Positions 1-6,756 of a stretch of DNA of 14,324 nt are shown piece after piece. This DNA is from Gemmatimonadota bacterium. Its GTDB lineage: Bacteria; Gemmatimonadota; Gemmatimonadetes; Gemmatimonadales; GWC2-71-9. Position 1 is the stretch's first letter, and every line of letters begins with the position of its first letter. The notes beneath the pieces are model-generated. The model was not told the DNA's origin. It searched no databases and was given only the letters and a program-made list of their open reading frames with translations. The position numbers and the translations under genes are program-made. The stretch lies in the NCBI GenBank assembly GCA_016180765.1, contig JACPAP010000242.1, positions 1 to 14,324 on the forward strand, given 5' to 3'.

Positions 1-1379
1 ATACCAACACGTCACCGCCCGTCGTCTATAAGGATCTCGTGATCGTCGGCAATGGCGTGGGCGACCGGCTGGTGTATCCCAACGATCCGCCCGGCGACGT
101 GCAGGCGTTCGACGTCCGCAGCGGCAGGCTGGTCTGGCGCTTCAATCCCATTCCCCAGCCGGGGGAGTTCGGGAACGAGACCTGGGAGGATGAGTCCTGG
201 CGGCGCACCGGGCACACCAACGTGTGGGCGCCGTTCACGGTGGACATGGCGCGCGGCCTGGTCTACTTGCCGGTCAGCACGCCGAGCAACGACTTCTACG
301 GCGGGGACCGAAAGGGGGCGAATCTCTTCGGGGAGACGATCGTCTGCCTGGACGCCAATACCGGCAAGCGCGTCTGGCACTACCAGACCATCCACCACGG
401 CCTGTGGGACTACGATCTCCCGGCCCCGCCCAACCTGATCACCATCCGCCCGGGCGGCCGGACCATTGACGCCGTGGCCCTGGTGACCAAGCAGGGATTC
501 GTGTTCACGTTCGACCGCGAGACCGGCGTGCCGGTGTGGCTCATCGAGGAGCGCTCGGTTCCGCCTTCGGATGTCCCGGGCGAGCAGGCCTGGCCCACGC
601 AGCCGTTCCCCACCAAGCCGGCGCCGTTCTCGAAGCAGGGCTTCACGCTGGACGACGTGCTCGATTTCACGCCGCAACTCAGCGCGATGGCCGCCGCGGA
701 AGTGCAGCAGTACCGGATGGGGCGGCTCTTCACGCCGCCCTCGCTCCAGGGCACCATCCAGATGCCGGGGATCATTGGCGGCGCGGGTTGGGGCGGCGCG
801 GCGTTCGACCCCGAGACGGGGACCCTGTACATCAAGGCCACCAACTCGCCATACCTCGCCCGGCTGATGCAGCCACCACCCTCCGACACGATCAACGCTC
901 GGTACTCCTTCGACCGCAGCGCATCCCTTGGGATTCGCGTGCCCGCTGACGCTTCGGACGGCAGCGCGCAGGGACGTGCACCGCGACCCCTGCCGGTAAG
1001 CAAGCCACCCTACGGTACGTTGGTCGCGATCGATATGAACACCGGCGAGCATCGCTGGCAGGTGACCGTAGGCGACACGCCGTGGATCCGCGACCACCCG
1101 CTGCTCAAGGGCCTCGATCTCCCGCCACTGGGCGTGAGCGGCTCGCCCGGCCCGATCGTCACGGGCGGCGGCTTGGTGTTCGTGACGGGTGGAGGGGCAG
1201 TGCTGTACGCGTTCGACAAGACCAGTGGCCGCGTCCTGTGGCAGGCCGATCTGGGCCGGGACGGCTATGCGGTCCCTATGACCTACCAGACCAGCGCCGG
1301 TCGCCAGTACGTCGTGATCGCCACCGGCGAAGGGGACCACGCGGTGCTCAAGGCCTTTGCCTTGAAGGAGGCACCATGA
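1..1379 (+). CDS. PQQ-dependent dehydrogenase (quinoprotein), 5' truncated
   Basis: The reading frame is already open at base 3, so the N-terminus lies outside the window; about 458 residues are visible. The protein resembles the eight-bladed propeller of quinoprotein alcohol/glucose dehydrogenases, which oxidise sugars or alcohols in the periplasm using PQQ and pass electrons to quinone or cytochrome c. Repeated blade motifs of the type 'A-D-x-x-T-G-x-x-x-W' are visible (LDANTGKRVWHYQ near 350-385, IDMNTGEHRWQ near 1030-1062, FDKTSGRVLWQ near 1212-1245). The HHGLWDYDLPAPP segment from 393 resembles the HHDLWDxDLPAxP motif of membrane-bound glucose dehydrogenase. No CxxCH haem motif is present in the visible part. 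The stop overlaps the next start by 4 nt, implying co-translation. The substrate cannot be read from the sequence; glucose-like sugars are a guess from family resemblance. Confidence 0.93.
   Translation, partial: TNTSPPVVYKDLVIVGNGVGDRLVYPNDPPGDVQAFDVRSGRLVWRFNPIPQPGEFGNETWEDESWRRTGHTNVWAPFTVDMARGLVYLPVSTPSNDFYGGDRKGANLFGETIVCLDANTGKRVWHYQTIHHGLWDYDLPAPPNLITIRPGGRTIDAVALVTKQGFVFTFDRETGVPVWLIEERSVPPSDVPGEQAWPTQPFPTKPAPFSKQGFTLDDVLDFTPQLSAMAAAEVQQYRMGRLFTPPSLQGTIQMPGIIGGAGWGGAAFDPETGTLYIKATNSPYLARLMQPPPSDTINARYSFDRSASLGIRVPADASDGSAQGRAPRPLPVSKPPYGTLVAIDMNTGEHRWQVTVGDTPWIRDHPLLKGLDLPPLGVSGSPGPIVTGGGLVFVTGGGAVLYAFDKTSGRVLWQADLGRDGYAVPMTYQTSAGRQYVVIATGEGDHAVLKAFALKEAP
1365..1371 (+). promoter_or_regulatory. 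Strong Shine-Dalgarno inside the end of the PQQ dehydrogenase gene
   Basis: AAGGAGG lies four bases before the ATG at 1376, inside the last codons of the upstream gene. Together with the ATGA overlap it fixes the start of the subunit 3-like gene and rejects the longer open frame that extends upstream. Confidence 0.85.
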
Positions 1380-1966
1380 GCGCGCTCGACCGGCGACGCT
1401 TTCTCAAGACCGTCGCCACGGCGGTGCCGGCGGTCGCGGCGGGCACGGCCGCCGCGTGTACGCCGGCTGGCACCGGCTCCGCTCAGCTGGACGCCCGCAC
1501 GTTGCATGCGCTCGGCCAAACGGTCCTCCCGGGCGAGCTGGGTTTGGATGGCATTCAAAGAGCGGTGACCGGTTTCCAGGCGTGGCTCTCGGGCTACCGT
1601 CCCGCTGCCGAGGTGACGCACGGGTACGGTACCGGGAACCTGGAATACACGCCGGCGCACCCGGGCCCCGGCTGGACGGCACAGCTGGAAGCGCTCGACC
1701 TCGAGGCCAAGGAACGCTTCGGTGTGACCTTCGCGGCACTCAGCCTGGAGCAGCGCACCGAGATGATCCGCCGCCAGCTGGCGCGCGAGCGAGTAGACCG
1801 GCTGCCCGATCCGGTGCAGGCCCGCCACGTGGCCGTGGGGCTCCTCGCGTACTGGGCGCAGACGCCCGAAGCCACCAATCTGTGCTACCAGGCCAAGATT
1901 GATCCTTACAGCTGCCGGCCCCTGGCCGAGCAGGCGAATCGGCCGCTTCCGATGTCGGGATCGTGA
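1376..1966 (+). CDS. Gluconate 2-dehydrogenase subunit 3 family protein, Tat signal
   Basis: This 196-residue protein has a twin-arginine signal (DRRRFLK, residues 5-11) followed by an Ala-rich hydrophobic stretch. That stretch ends in AAAC (Cys28), which may be a weak lipobox. The rest matches the small-subunit family (PF13618-like) that accompanies FAD-dependent sugar and gluconate dehydrogenases: an early 'ARTLHALGQTVLPGELG' segment and a C-terminal 'CYQAKIDPYSCRPLAEQ' segment. In characterised relatives the small subunit is the Tat-exported chaperone or partner that carries the cofactor-loaded large subunit through the membrane. That fits the GMC oxidoreductase encoded next, which has no signal peptide of its own. 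The start overlaps the upstream stop (ATGA) and has a strong RBS. The stop codon lies inside the first unit of a heptamer array. Confidence 0.88.
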   Translation: MSALDRRRFLKTVATAVPAVAAGTAAACTPAGTGSAQLDARTLHALGQTVLPGELGLDGIQRAVTGFQAWLSGYRPAAEVTHGYGTGNLEYTPAHPGPGWTAQLEALDLEAKERFGVTFAALSLEQRTEMIRRQLARERVDRLPDPVQARHVAVGLLAYWAQTPEATNLCYQAKIDPYSCRPLAEQANRPLPMSGS

Positions 1967-2048
1967 AACGTGAGATGTGAGACGTGAGCAGTAAGACGTA
2001 AGACGCGGGGATGAGACCGGTGGTGCTACCTCTCACGTCTCACTTCTC
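1963..2048. repeat. Heptamer stop-codon array with inverted arm, copy A
   Basis: Six tandem 7-bp units run from 1963 to 2004: GTGAAAC, GTGAGAT, GTGAGAC, GTGAGCA, GTAAGAC, GTAAGAC. Each carries TGA or TAA at its second to fourth base, so successive stops fall in successive reading frames. The first TGA is the stop codon of the subunit 3-like gene. An inverted arm follows at 2032-2048 and pairs with 1972-1988 at 16 of 17 positions, with a 43-nt loop. The element sits between two genes whose products probably work together. Confidence 0.8.
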
Positions 2049-2064
2049 GGCCGCCGGGAATACC

Positions 2065-3672
2065 ATGCCAAAGATCGTCGAATCCGACATCTGCATCATC
2101 GGCTCCGGCATCACCGCTGCCCTGCTGGCTGAAAAGCTGGCCGACGAGCGCGAGGCCAAGATCGTGGTGGTCGAGGCGGGCGACGACGTGCCCCCGCTGG
2201 CCCAGCGACCACGCCTGCGGCAGCGCATGCTCGACTACGGCGAGAGCCCCTGGCCCCACGACCATCTGGACGGCTTCGAGGTGGACCGCATCCAGTCGCG
2301 CTCGATGGGCGTCGGTGGACTGGCCATGCACTGGGGCGGGGTGACACCGCGCTTCACGCCGGAGGACTTCCGGGTCAAGTCCCTCTACGGCGTAGGCGAT
2401 GATTGGCCCATCTCCTACGACGATCTGGAGCCGTTCTATCAGGAAGCCGAAGAACGCATGGGCGTGGCCGGCCAACAAGGCCCGCCGGAGGCCGACGGTC
2501 CGCGTTCCAAGCCATACCCGCAGCCCGCTTTACCCCTCACGTACAACCTGGAGCTGCTGAAGCCATGGGGTGAAAAGGTCGGCGCCCCGTTCTGGAGCCA
2601 GCCATCGGCCAAGAACTCGGTGCCGTACCGCGGGCGCGCGGTGTGTTGCCGCAACGACACCTGCTCGCCCATTTGTCCGGTGGGCGCCAAGTACTCACCG
2701 GACGTTACCTGGAACGCGCTCCGGGCGGCCGGGAAGGTCGAGCTGATTACCCGTACGCTGGTGCGCCGGCTCGAGCTGGAGCGCGGGTCGGACCGCATCT
2801 CCCACGCCGTCGCGGTGCACCGGGATCGGCCCGACGAGCCGGTGGAGTTTCACGCCAAGACGTTCGTGGTGGCCGCCGGCTACGTGTGGAGCCCGCACCT
2901 GTTGCTGGTCTCGGCCACGGCCCGATTCGCGACCGGCCTGGCGAATCGCACGGGGCTGGTCGGCAAGTATATGAATGGGCACCGCAACGTGTCCGCGTTC
3001 ATCCGGTTACCGCTCCGGCTCTACCCCGGGATCAACGGCCAGCACAGCCTGATGTCACACAGGTTCATGCGACCAGGCCGCTTGGCGAGATACGTGCGGC
3101 ACGATCTCCGAATCTGGGAGTCATCGGTTGGCGCGGAACCGCGGGTGCGCGACGACGCGGGAAACGTGCTCCTGGGGAACCACCTGCTTGCCGACTGGCG
3201 ACAACGCGCGGAGCGTGGCACGGCTCGGGTTCGCGCGTATTACGACGTGCTACCTCACAGGGAGAGCACGGTCACCCTGGACCCGAGCCGCAAGAATCCC
3301 TGGGGCGACCCGCTTCCCAGAATCAGCTACCGCGACAGCGATGAGTCCGCGGCCCTCCGAGCGTACACCGAGGAGACGATCAAGCAGCTGTTCCAGCGCA
3401 TGGCCAAGGCCGGCGACGGCGAGATTCTCACGATGCGCGTGGACAACTTCCAGGACCACCCCGGCGGTGGGTGCCGAATGGGCACCGACGCGAGGAGCGG
3501 CGTGTGCGACCGGTCTGGCCGGACCTTCGACCACGAGAACCTGTTCGTGGTGGGCGCACCCACGGCGGTCACGGGCAGTTGCTGCAACGCGACGTTGACG
3601 TTCGTGGCGCTGGGTTTGATGGCGGGCGAGGAGATCGGCCAGGACTTCCCGGCGGTGAGACGTGAGATGTGA
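2065..3672 (+). CDS. GMC-type FAD-dependent oxidoreductase, putative 3Fe-4S motif (sugar/gluconate dehydrogenase large subunit type)
   Basis: This 535-residue flavoprotein begins directly with a Rossmann ADP-binding segment (DICIIGSGITAALLAEKL) and has no signal peptide, so export with the Tat-carrying partner upstream is likely. The C-terminal GMC signature is visible: H465 in DHPGGGCRMG and N508 in GSCCNATLTF, matching the usual catalytic His and His/Asn pair. Cys194, Cys195, Cys200 and Cys204 form a CC-x4-C-x3-C motif, the spacing known for the 3Fe-4S cluster of FAD-dependent glucose dehydrogenase; electrons would then go to a cytochrome c not encoded here. I chose ATG 2065 over the in-frame ATG 2011 because the extra 18 codons are encoded by the repeat element and precede the conserved fold. 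The last residues and the stop come from another repeat element. Substrate unknown. Confidence 0.9.
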   Translation: MPKIVESDICIIGSGITAALLAEKLADEREAKIVVVEAGDDVPPLAQRPRLRQRMLDYGESPWPHDHLDGFEVDRIQSRSMGVGGLAMHWGGVTPRFTPEDFRVKSLYGVGDDWPISYDDLEPFYQEAEERMGVAGQQGPPEADGPRSKPYPQPALPLTYNLELLKPWGEKVGAPFWSQPSAKNSVPYRGRAVCCRNDTCSPICPVGAKYSPDVTWNALRAAGKVELITRTLVRRLELERGSDRISHAVAVHRDRPDEPVEFHAKTFVVAAGYVWSPHLLLVSATARFATGLANRTGLVGKYMNGHRNVSAFIRLPLRLYPGINGQHSLMSHRFMRPGRLARYVRHDLRIWESSVGAEPRVRDDAGNVLLGNHLLADWRQRAERGTARVRAYYDVLPHRESTVTLDPSRKNPWGDPLPRISYRDSDESAALRAYTEETIKQLFQRMAKAGDGEILTMRVDNFQDHPGGGCRMGTDARSGVCDRSGRTFDHENLFVVGAPTAVTGSCCNATLTFVALGLMAGEEIGQDFPAVRREM

Positions 3673-3732
3673 GACGTGAGAAGCGAGGCGTGTCTGCCGC
3701 GCCCTTCTCACATCTCACTCCTCACTTCTCAC
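3655..3732. repeat. Heptamer stop-codon hairpin between convergent genes, copy B
   Basis: The left arm has four heptamers (GTGAGAC, GTGAGAT, GTGAGAC, GTGAGAA; 3655-3682). The right arm, read on the minus strand, has four more (GTGAGAA, GTGAGGA, GTGAGAT, GTGAGAA; 3732 down to 3705). The 30-nt arms 3654-3683 and 3704-3733 pair at about 25 of 30 positions with a 20-nt loop. The stop of the plus-strand oxidoreductase (3670-3672) is in the third left unit, and the stop of the minus-strand propeller gene (3729-3731) is in the first right unit. A bidirectional terminator role is plausible, although no T-tract is present. Confidence 0.82.
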
Positions 3733-4958
3733 GGTCTTATGGCCGCCACGCCCAGCATCGTCTTTCGGCCCGGCATGTCGTAGACGGTTGCACCCTCGGT
3801 GGACAGCAGTTTGACCCATTGGTCCGACACCGCCACCAGATGTGACTGGTCCGCCCACCCCCAGACCGTGCCCGGAGGATTGCCGCTCAACAGCACGGTG
3901 GGCTCCGTCTGTACCGCCGTCGGATCCAGTGCCAGCGTCCGGAGGATCTTCGTCGTTTGGCCGCCCAGCATGCGGTCGTGCACCACCGTCGCCGCAGCCG
4001 GCGCCCAGAAGGGATGGGTGTCGCGCGGCGTGCCCTCGGGGGTCTGGCTGGGGAAGAACCGCACCCGCTGTTCCGCGACGTCCAACACCGCGATATGCCG
4101 CAGGGCCCGACCGCCGGGCGGCCGCACGTCGAACGCGATCCGGCTCCCGTCCGGCGACCAGCGGGCGTGCTGCGGATCGTACGGGTCACCCATGACGCGG
4201 CGCGCACCGGCGCCGTCGTATCGCGCGACGTGCAGCTCCGTGGCCGCCACGGTGCGCTGCCCTCGGCGCGCCTGACCGGTGACCAGGTAGAGCACCCGTT
4301 TGCCGTCTGGGGAAAACGTCACCTCCCGCTTTCCCCGAAGCCGCATCGCGGCGTCGCCGCGGCAGCCCTGGACATCCACCGGATACAGCGCCCGTCCGTC
4401 GCCCACTACGATGGTGTCCGCGGCGACCCAGGCGTACACGATCTTCGACTCCTCGCACCCCACCCACGTGAGGCGGCCATCCACAGACGCCATCACGACG
4501 GCCCCGGCTCCGGGCAAGGTCTCGCGCCCTACCCGTCGCTCGGTGAAATACCCGACGGCGAGCCGCGTCCCGTCCCGCGACCAGGCGAGCGTGTACCGGT
4601 AGGTTCTGCCCGCGGCGTGGAGTCGCCTCACCGCACCGGTGGCGACGTCCACCACCACCAGACGTGACGAGTCCGCCCCGCTGTACCCAATCGCCAGCTT
4701 GGAATGATCCGGCGACACCGCGCTCGCCACGCGAGGCTGTGCGATCGAGAAGAGCATGCTGTTCGCCCCGCTCCGCGCGTCCAGCCGATGCACCCCGGAA
4801 GCGTCCTGGTAATAGAACACGTACCCGGGCCCGGCGGGTCCCGGTGGCATCGGAGGCGGCCCGGGCTTGGCGCAGGCGGCGACGCCAAGCGCGCCTGACC
4901 CTGTCACAAGGCACCACCCCCAAGACCATGCGATTGCGTCCCGTTTCCCTTGCCTCAT
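3729..4958 (-). CDS. Beta-propeller (TolB/WD40-like) lipoprotein
   Basis: This 409-residue protein begins with a signal peptide ending in a lipobox (LGVAAC, Cys29) and a short Pro/Gly-rich linker, so it is probably anchored to a membrane and faces the periplasm. The rest reads as repeated propeller blades with TolB/PD40-type motifs: AVSPDHSKLAIGYS, AWSRDGTRLAVGYF, TFSPDGKRVLYLV and RWSPDGSRIAFDV. No catalytic residues are recognisable; a binding or sensing role is the most that can be inferred. Its ATG overlaps the stop of the zinc-ribbon gene (ATGA), with GGGAG just upstream, so the two are probably translated together. The open frame extends further upstream, but the signal peptide fixes this start. 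Its stop codon lies in the arm of the adjacent repeat element. Confidence 0.85.
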   Translation of the reverse strand: MRQGKRDAIAWSWGWCLVTGSGALGVAACAKPGPPPMPPGPAGPGYVFYYQDASGVHRLDARSGANSMLFSIAQPRVASAVSPDHSKLAIGYSGADSSRLVVVDVATGAVRRLHAAGRTYRYTLAWSRDGTRLAVGYFTERRVGRETLPGAGAVVMASVDGRLTWVGCEESKIVYAWVAADTIVVGDGRALYPVDVQGCRGDAAMRLRGKREVTFSPDGKRVLYLVTGQARRGQRTVAATELHVARYDGAGARRVMGDPYDPQHARWSPDGSRIAFDVRPPGGRALRHIAVLDVAEQRVRFFPSQTPEGTPRDTHPFWAPAAATVVHDRMLGGQTTKILRTLALDPTAVQTEPTVLLSGNPPGTVWGWADQSHLVAVSDQWVKLLSTEGATVYDMPGRKTMLGVAAIRP

Positions 4959-5350
4959 CCCGTCTCCCACCACGCCACCTCCCCCTGGTGCCCACACTCG
5001 ACACACTGCAGTCGTTCCGGTTCGCCGGCCAGCCGCACCCGGACGCCGCAGGCCGGGCACACCGCGTACTTGCGCCCCAAGTACCGGGCCGTGCCTTCGG
5101 CCGGGTTGGGCTGGTTCCTCGCCAGATAGACCACCGTGAATCGCGTGGGCCGTTTGGCCCGGATCTCGAGTAGCCGCTTGGGGACGGCGACCCGACGGTC
5201 CTTCACCTGCACCACCACCCGCTCCCCCAGGTCCGGATTCACGATCGGATACCACACGCCCTGGCGCAGGCGGGGAATGGTGAATGGCCGCGACGTGGGG
5301 TACACCCTGGCCCACCCGCGCGCGTGGCTCGGTTCGGAAGGTCCGGTCAT
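4955..5350 (-). CDS. Small zinc-ribbon protein of unknown function
   Basis: This 131-residue protein has no signal peptide or membrane segment and is probably cytoplasmic. The N-terminal two thirds (residues about 12-95) look like a small beta-rich domain with basic patches (VKDRRVAVPKRLLEIRAKRPTRFTVVYL). The C-terminus is a four-cysteine ribbon: Cys98 and Cys101 in CPAC, then Cys116 and Cys119 in CVEC, followed by GH. This is a typical zinc-binding rubredoxin-like knuckle. I do not recognise the N-terminal family. The stop overlaps the start of the propeller lipoprotein by 4 nt, which predicts co-translation. The start at 5350 is preceded by a candidate promoter whose -10 box ends only 9 nt before the ATG, so the mRNA may be leaderless. 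Confidence 0.75.
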   Translation of the reverse strand: MTGPSEPSHARGWARVYPTSRPFTIPRLRQGVWYPIVNPDLGERVVVQVKDRRVAVPKRLLEIRAKRPTRFTVVYLARNQPNPAEGTARYLGRKYAVCPACGVRVRLAGEPERLQCVECGHQGEVAWWETG

Positions 5351-5359
5351 GCGCTCTTA

Positions 5360-5389
5360 CTTATACCGAGGGGCACATCGGCTAGGCAA
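5360..5389 (-). promoter_or_regulatory. Candidate promoter for the zinc-ribbon/propeller gene pair
   Basis: On the minus strand a TTGCCT (-35, 5384-5389) and TATAAG (-10, 5360-5365) are separated by 18 nt. The -10 box ends 9 nt before the ATG at 5350, so transcription would begin at or very near the start codon. There is no Shine-Dalgarno in the gap. This is a pattern match only. Confidence 0.45.
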
Positions 5390-5430
5390 TGGCGTCGGAG
5401 CGGAGAGAGAGACGCGAGGGGCTAGGGCTA

Positions 5431-5467
5431 GGGATACCCCTCACCGCTCACCCCTTACGCAGTTCAC
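5431..5467 (-). repeat. Heptamer stop-codon array, divergent copy C
   Basis: Read on the minus strand, units GTAAGGG, GTGAGCG, GTGAGGG and GTATCCC occupy 5458 down to 5431. They follow GTGAACT (5467-5461), which contains the amidohydrolase stop codon, after a 2-nt interruption. The downstream flank holds CTA-separated G runs on the plus strand (5418-5433) that could pair loosely with the C runs at 5437-5454. It shares the GTRAG core and the position at a gene's 3' end with copies A and B but lacks a clean inverted arm. Confidence 0.5.
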
Positions 5468-6756
5468 CTGCCCGGGACTCGGTTGCCGGCGATCCACACC
5501 GATTCCATCCGCCGGGTGTTCCTGATGTCCGCCAGCGGGTCCGCCTGCAGCACCACGAAGTCCGCCCACTTCCCCCGCTCCAGCGTCCCGACATCGGGGA
5601 GCCGCAAACAGGCCGCCGCATCGCCTGTGGCCGCGACCAGCGCCTGCATGGGCGTGAGCCCGGCATCCACCATCTGCTCCAGCTCCAGGTGTTCGAAGTA
5701 CCCCTGGAACCGGGCCGGCGGGCCGGTATCGGTACCCATGGCGATCCTGACGCCGGCGTCGAACAGGGCCTTCAGGTTTCTCTTGGCCGTTGCCAGGGCG
5801 CGCTGGTAGGCTCGCGCCGCCCGATCAGTTCTCACCCGCGCCTGTCGCCTGGGATCAGCCAGCGCCCGGACGACCCCGGTGTCGGCTTCGCGCTGAAAGA
5901 ATGGATCCTCAAAGAACGCAGGGCGCGATGCGTAAACGAAGGTGCTGACTTCCCGCATCAGCGTGGGCACGTAGCACACGTTCCGCTGCTTGAGCAGGGT
6001 GAAAAGGTCCGTGTCCACGTGGTCGTCTCGCACGCTGTGGGCGATCAGGTCCGCGCCGGAACGCAACAGGTCCTTGGCATCCGCGAGATAGAAGATGTGA
6101 GCGGCGACGCGCTTGCCCCTCTGGTGAGCCTGGTCGATGACCGCGCGGTACACCTCGGGCGCCATCTTCCGAGAAGTGCCGAGGTTGTCGTCTACCCGGA
6201 TCTTGATGATGTCCACGCCCAGCGCGACGTTCTCGTCCACCATCTTCCGGGCGGACTCGGCGGACTCGGCGGTCACGATGGAACCGGCGATGTACAGTCG
6301 GGCGCGGTCCAGCGACGACGTATCCTGCGCGTCGCGCAGCCGGACGCTCGGCTCGCCGTCGCCGCCCAGGCTCATGACGGTGGTGACGCCATAGCGGGCA
6401 TACAGGCCGAGCTGCGCCAGGACGTGGTCCTGGGAGTAGTGTCCGGCTTCGAGGCCCCGCGTGTCGCCCACGTGGCCGTGCGCGTTCATGAGACCTGGGA
6501 TGACGGTCTGGCCCGTCAGGTCGACGACGGTCGCGCCGCGCGGGACCTGTACGTCGCTCCGCCGGCCCGCAGCGACGATCCGTCCCTCCTGGACCACGAG
6601 CGTGGCATCCTCGACGGGGGGCCGCCCCGTCCCGTCGATCAACCGCGCGCCCACGAACGCCGTGACAGGGGCCGCCGGCTGCTGCGCGCACGCCGCCACG
6701 GCCCAGCAAGACATAAGCCCCAAGGCTACTCGCCAACCCTGCAGCCTCTGCGTCAT
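5464..6756 (-). CDS. Amidohydrolase-family lipoprotein (imidazolonepropionase-like)
   Basis: This 430-residue metal-dependent hydrolase has a lipoprotein signal ending in VAAC (Cys23). The amidohydrolase fold follows: the N-terminal beta-sandwich (FVGARLIDGTG), then PGLMNAHGH with the metal-binding His93-x-His95. Next come Lys185 in IIKIRVDD (possible bridging lysine), His220 in AAHIF, His240 in IAHSV, and Asp343 in MGTDTG. The C-terminal GKWADFVVLQADPL segment closes the sandwich. All expected ligands are present, so it should be an active periplasmic enzyme, but the substrate cannot be told; relatives include prolidases, peptidases and imidazolonepropionase-like proteins. The start overlaps the stop of the kinase gene by 4 nt (ATGA), implying translational coupling. 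A longer upstream open frame was rejected because the signal peptide would be buried. Confidence 0.9.
   Translation of the reverse strand: MTQRLQGWRVALGLMSCWAVAACAQQPAAPVTAFVGARLIDGTGRPPVEDATLVVQEGRIVAAGRRSDVQVPRGATVVDLTGQTVIPGLMNAHGHVGDTRGLEAGHYSQDHVLAQLGLYARYGVTTVMSLGGDGEPSVRLRDAQDTSSLDRARLYIAGSIVTAESAESARKMVDENVALGVDIIKIRVDDNLGTSRKMAPEVYRAVIDQAHQRGKRVAAHIFYLADAKDLLRSGADLIAHSVRDDHVDTDLFTLLKQRNVCYVPTLMREVSTFVYASRPAFFEDPFFQREADTGVVRALADPRRQARVRTDRAARAYQRALATAKRNLKALFDAGVRIAMGTDTGPPARFQGYFEHLELEQMVDAGLTPMQALVAATGDAAACLRLPDVGTLERGKWADFVVLQADPLADIRNTRRMESVWIAGNRVPGR

Noticed and set aside
12..1340. Long minus-strand open frame antisense to the PQQ dehydrogenase
   Set aside because: The propeller motifs are on the plus strand. 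The antisense product is an Arg/His/Ala-rich shadow.
2011..2064. Earlier in-frame ATG for the GMC oxidoreductase
   Set aside because: The 18 extra residues are encoded by the loop and inverted arm of the heptamer element and are not a signal peptide. The FAD-binding fold starts right after ATG 2065.
1963..3732. CRISPR-like arrangement of the short repeats
   Set aside because: The units are 7 bp in direct tandem with no spacers and there are no cas genes. They do not form a CRISPR array.
5418..5433. G-quadruplex at the CTA-spaced G runs
   Set aside because: Only three G tracts occur in a row, and four are needed for an intramolecular quadruplex.
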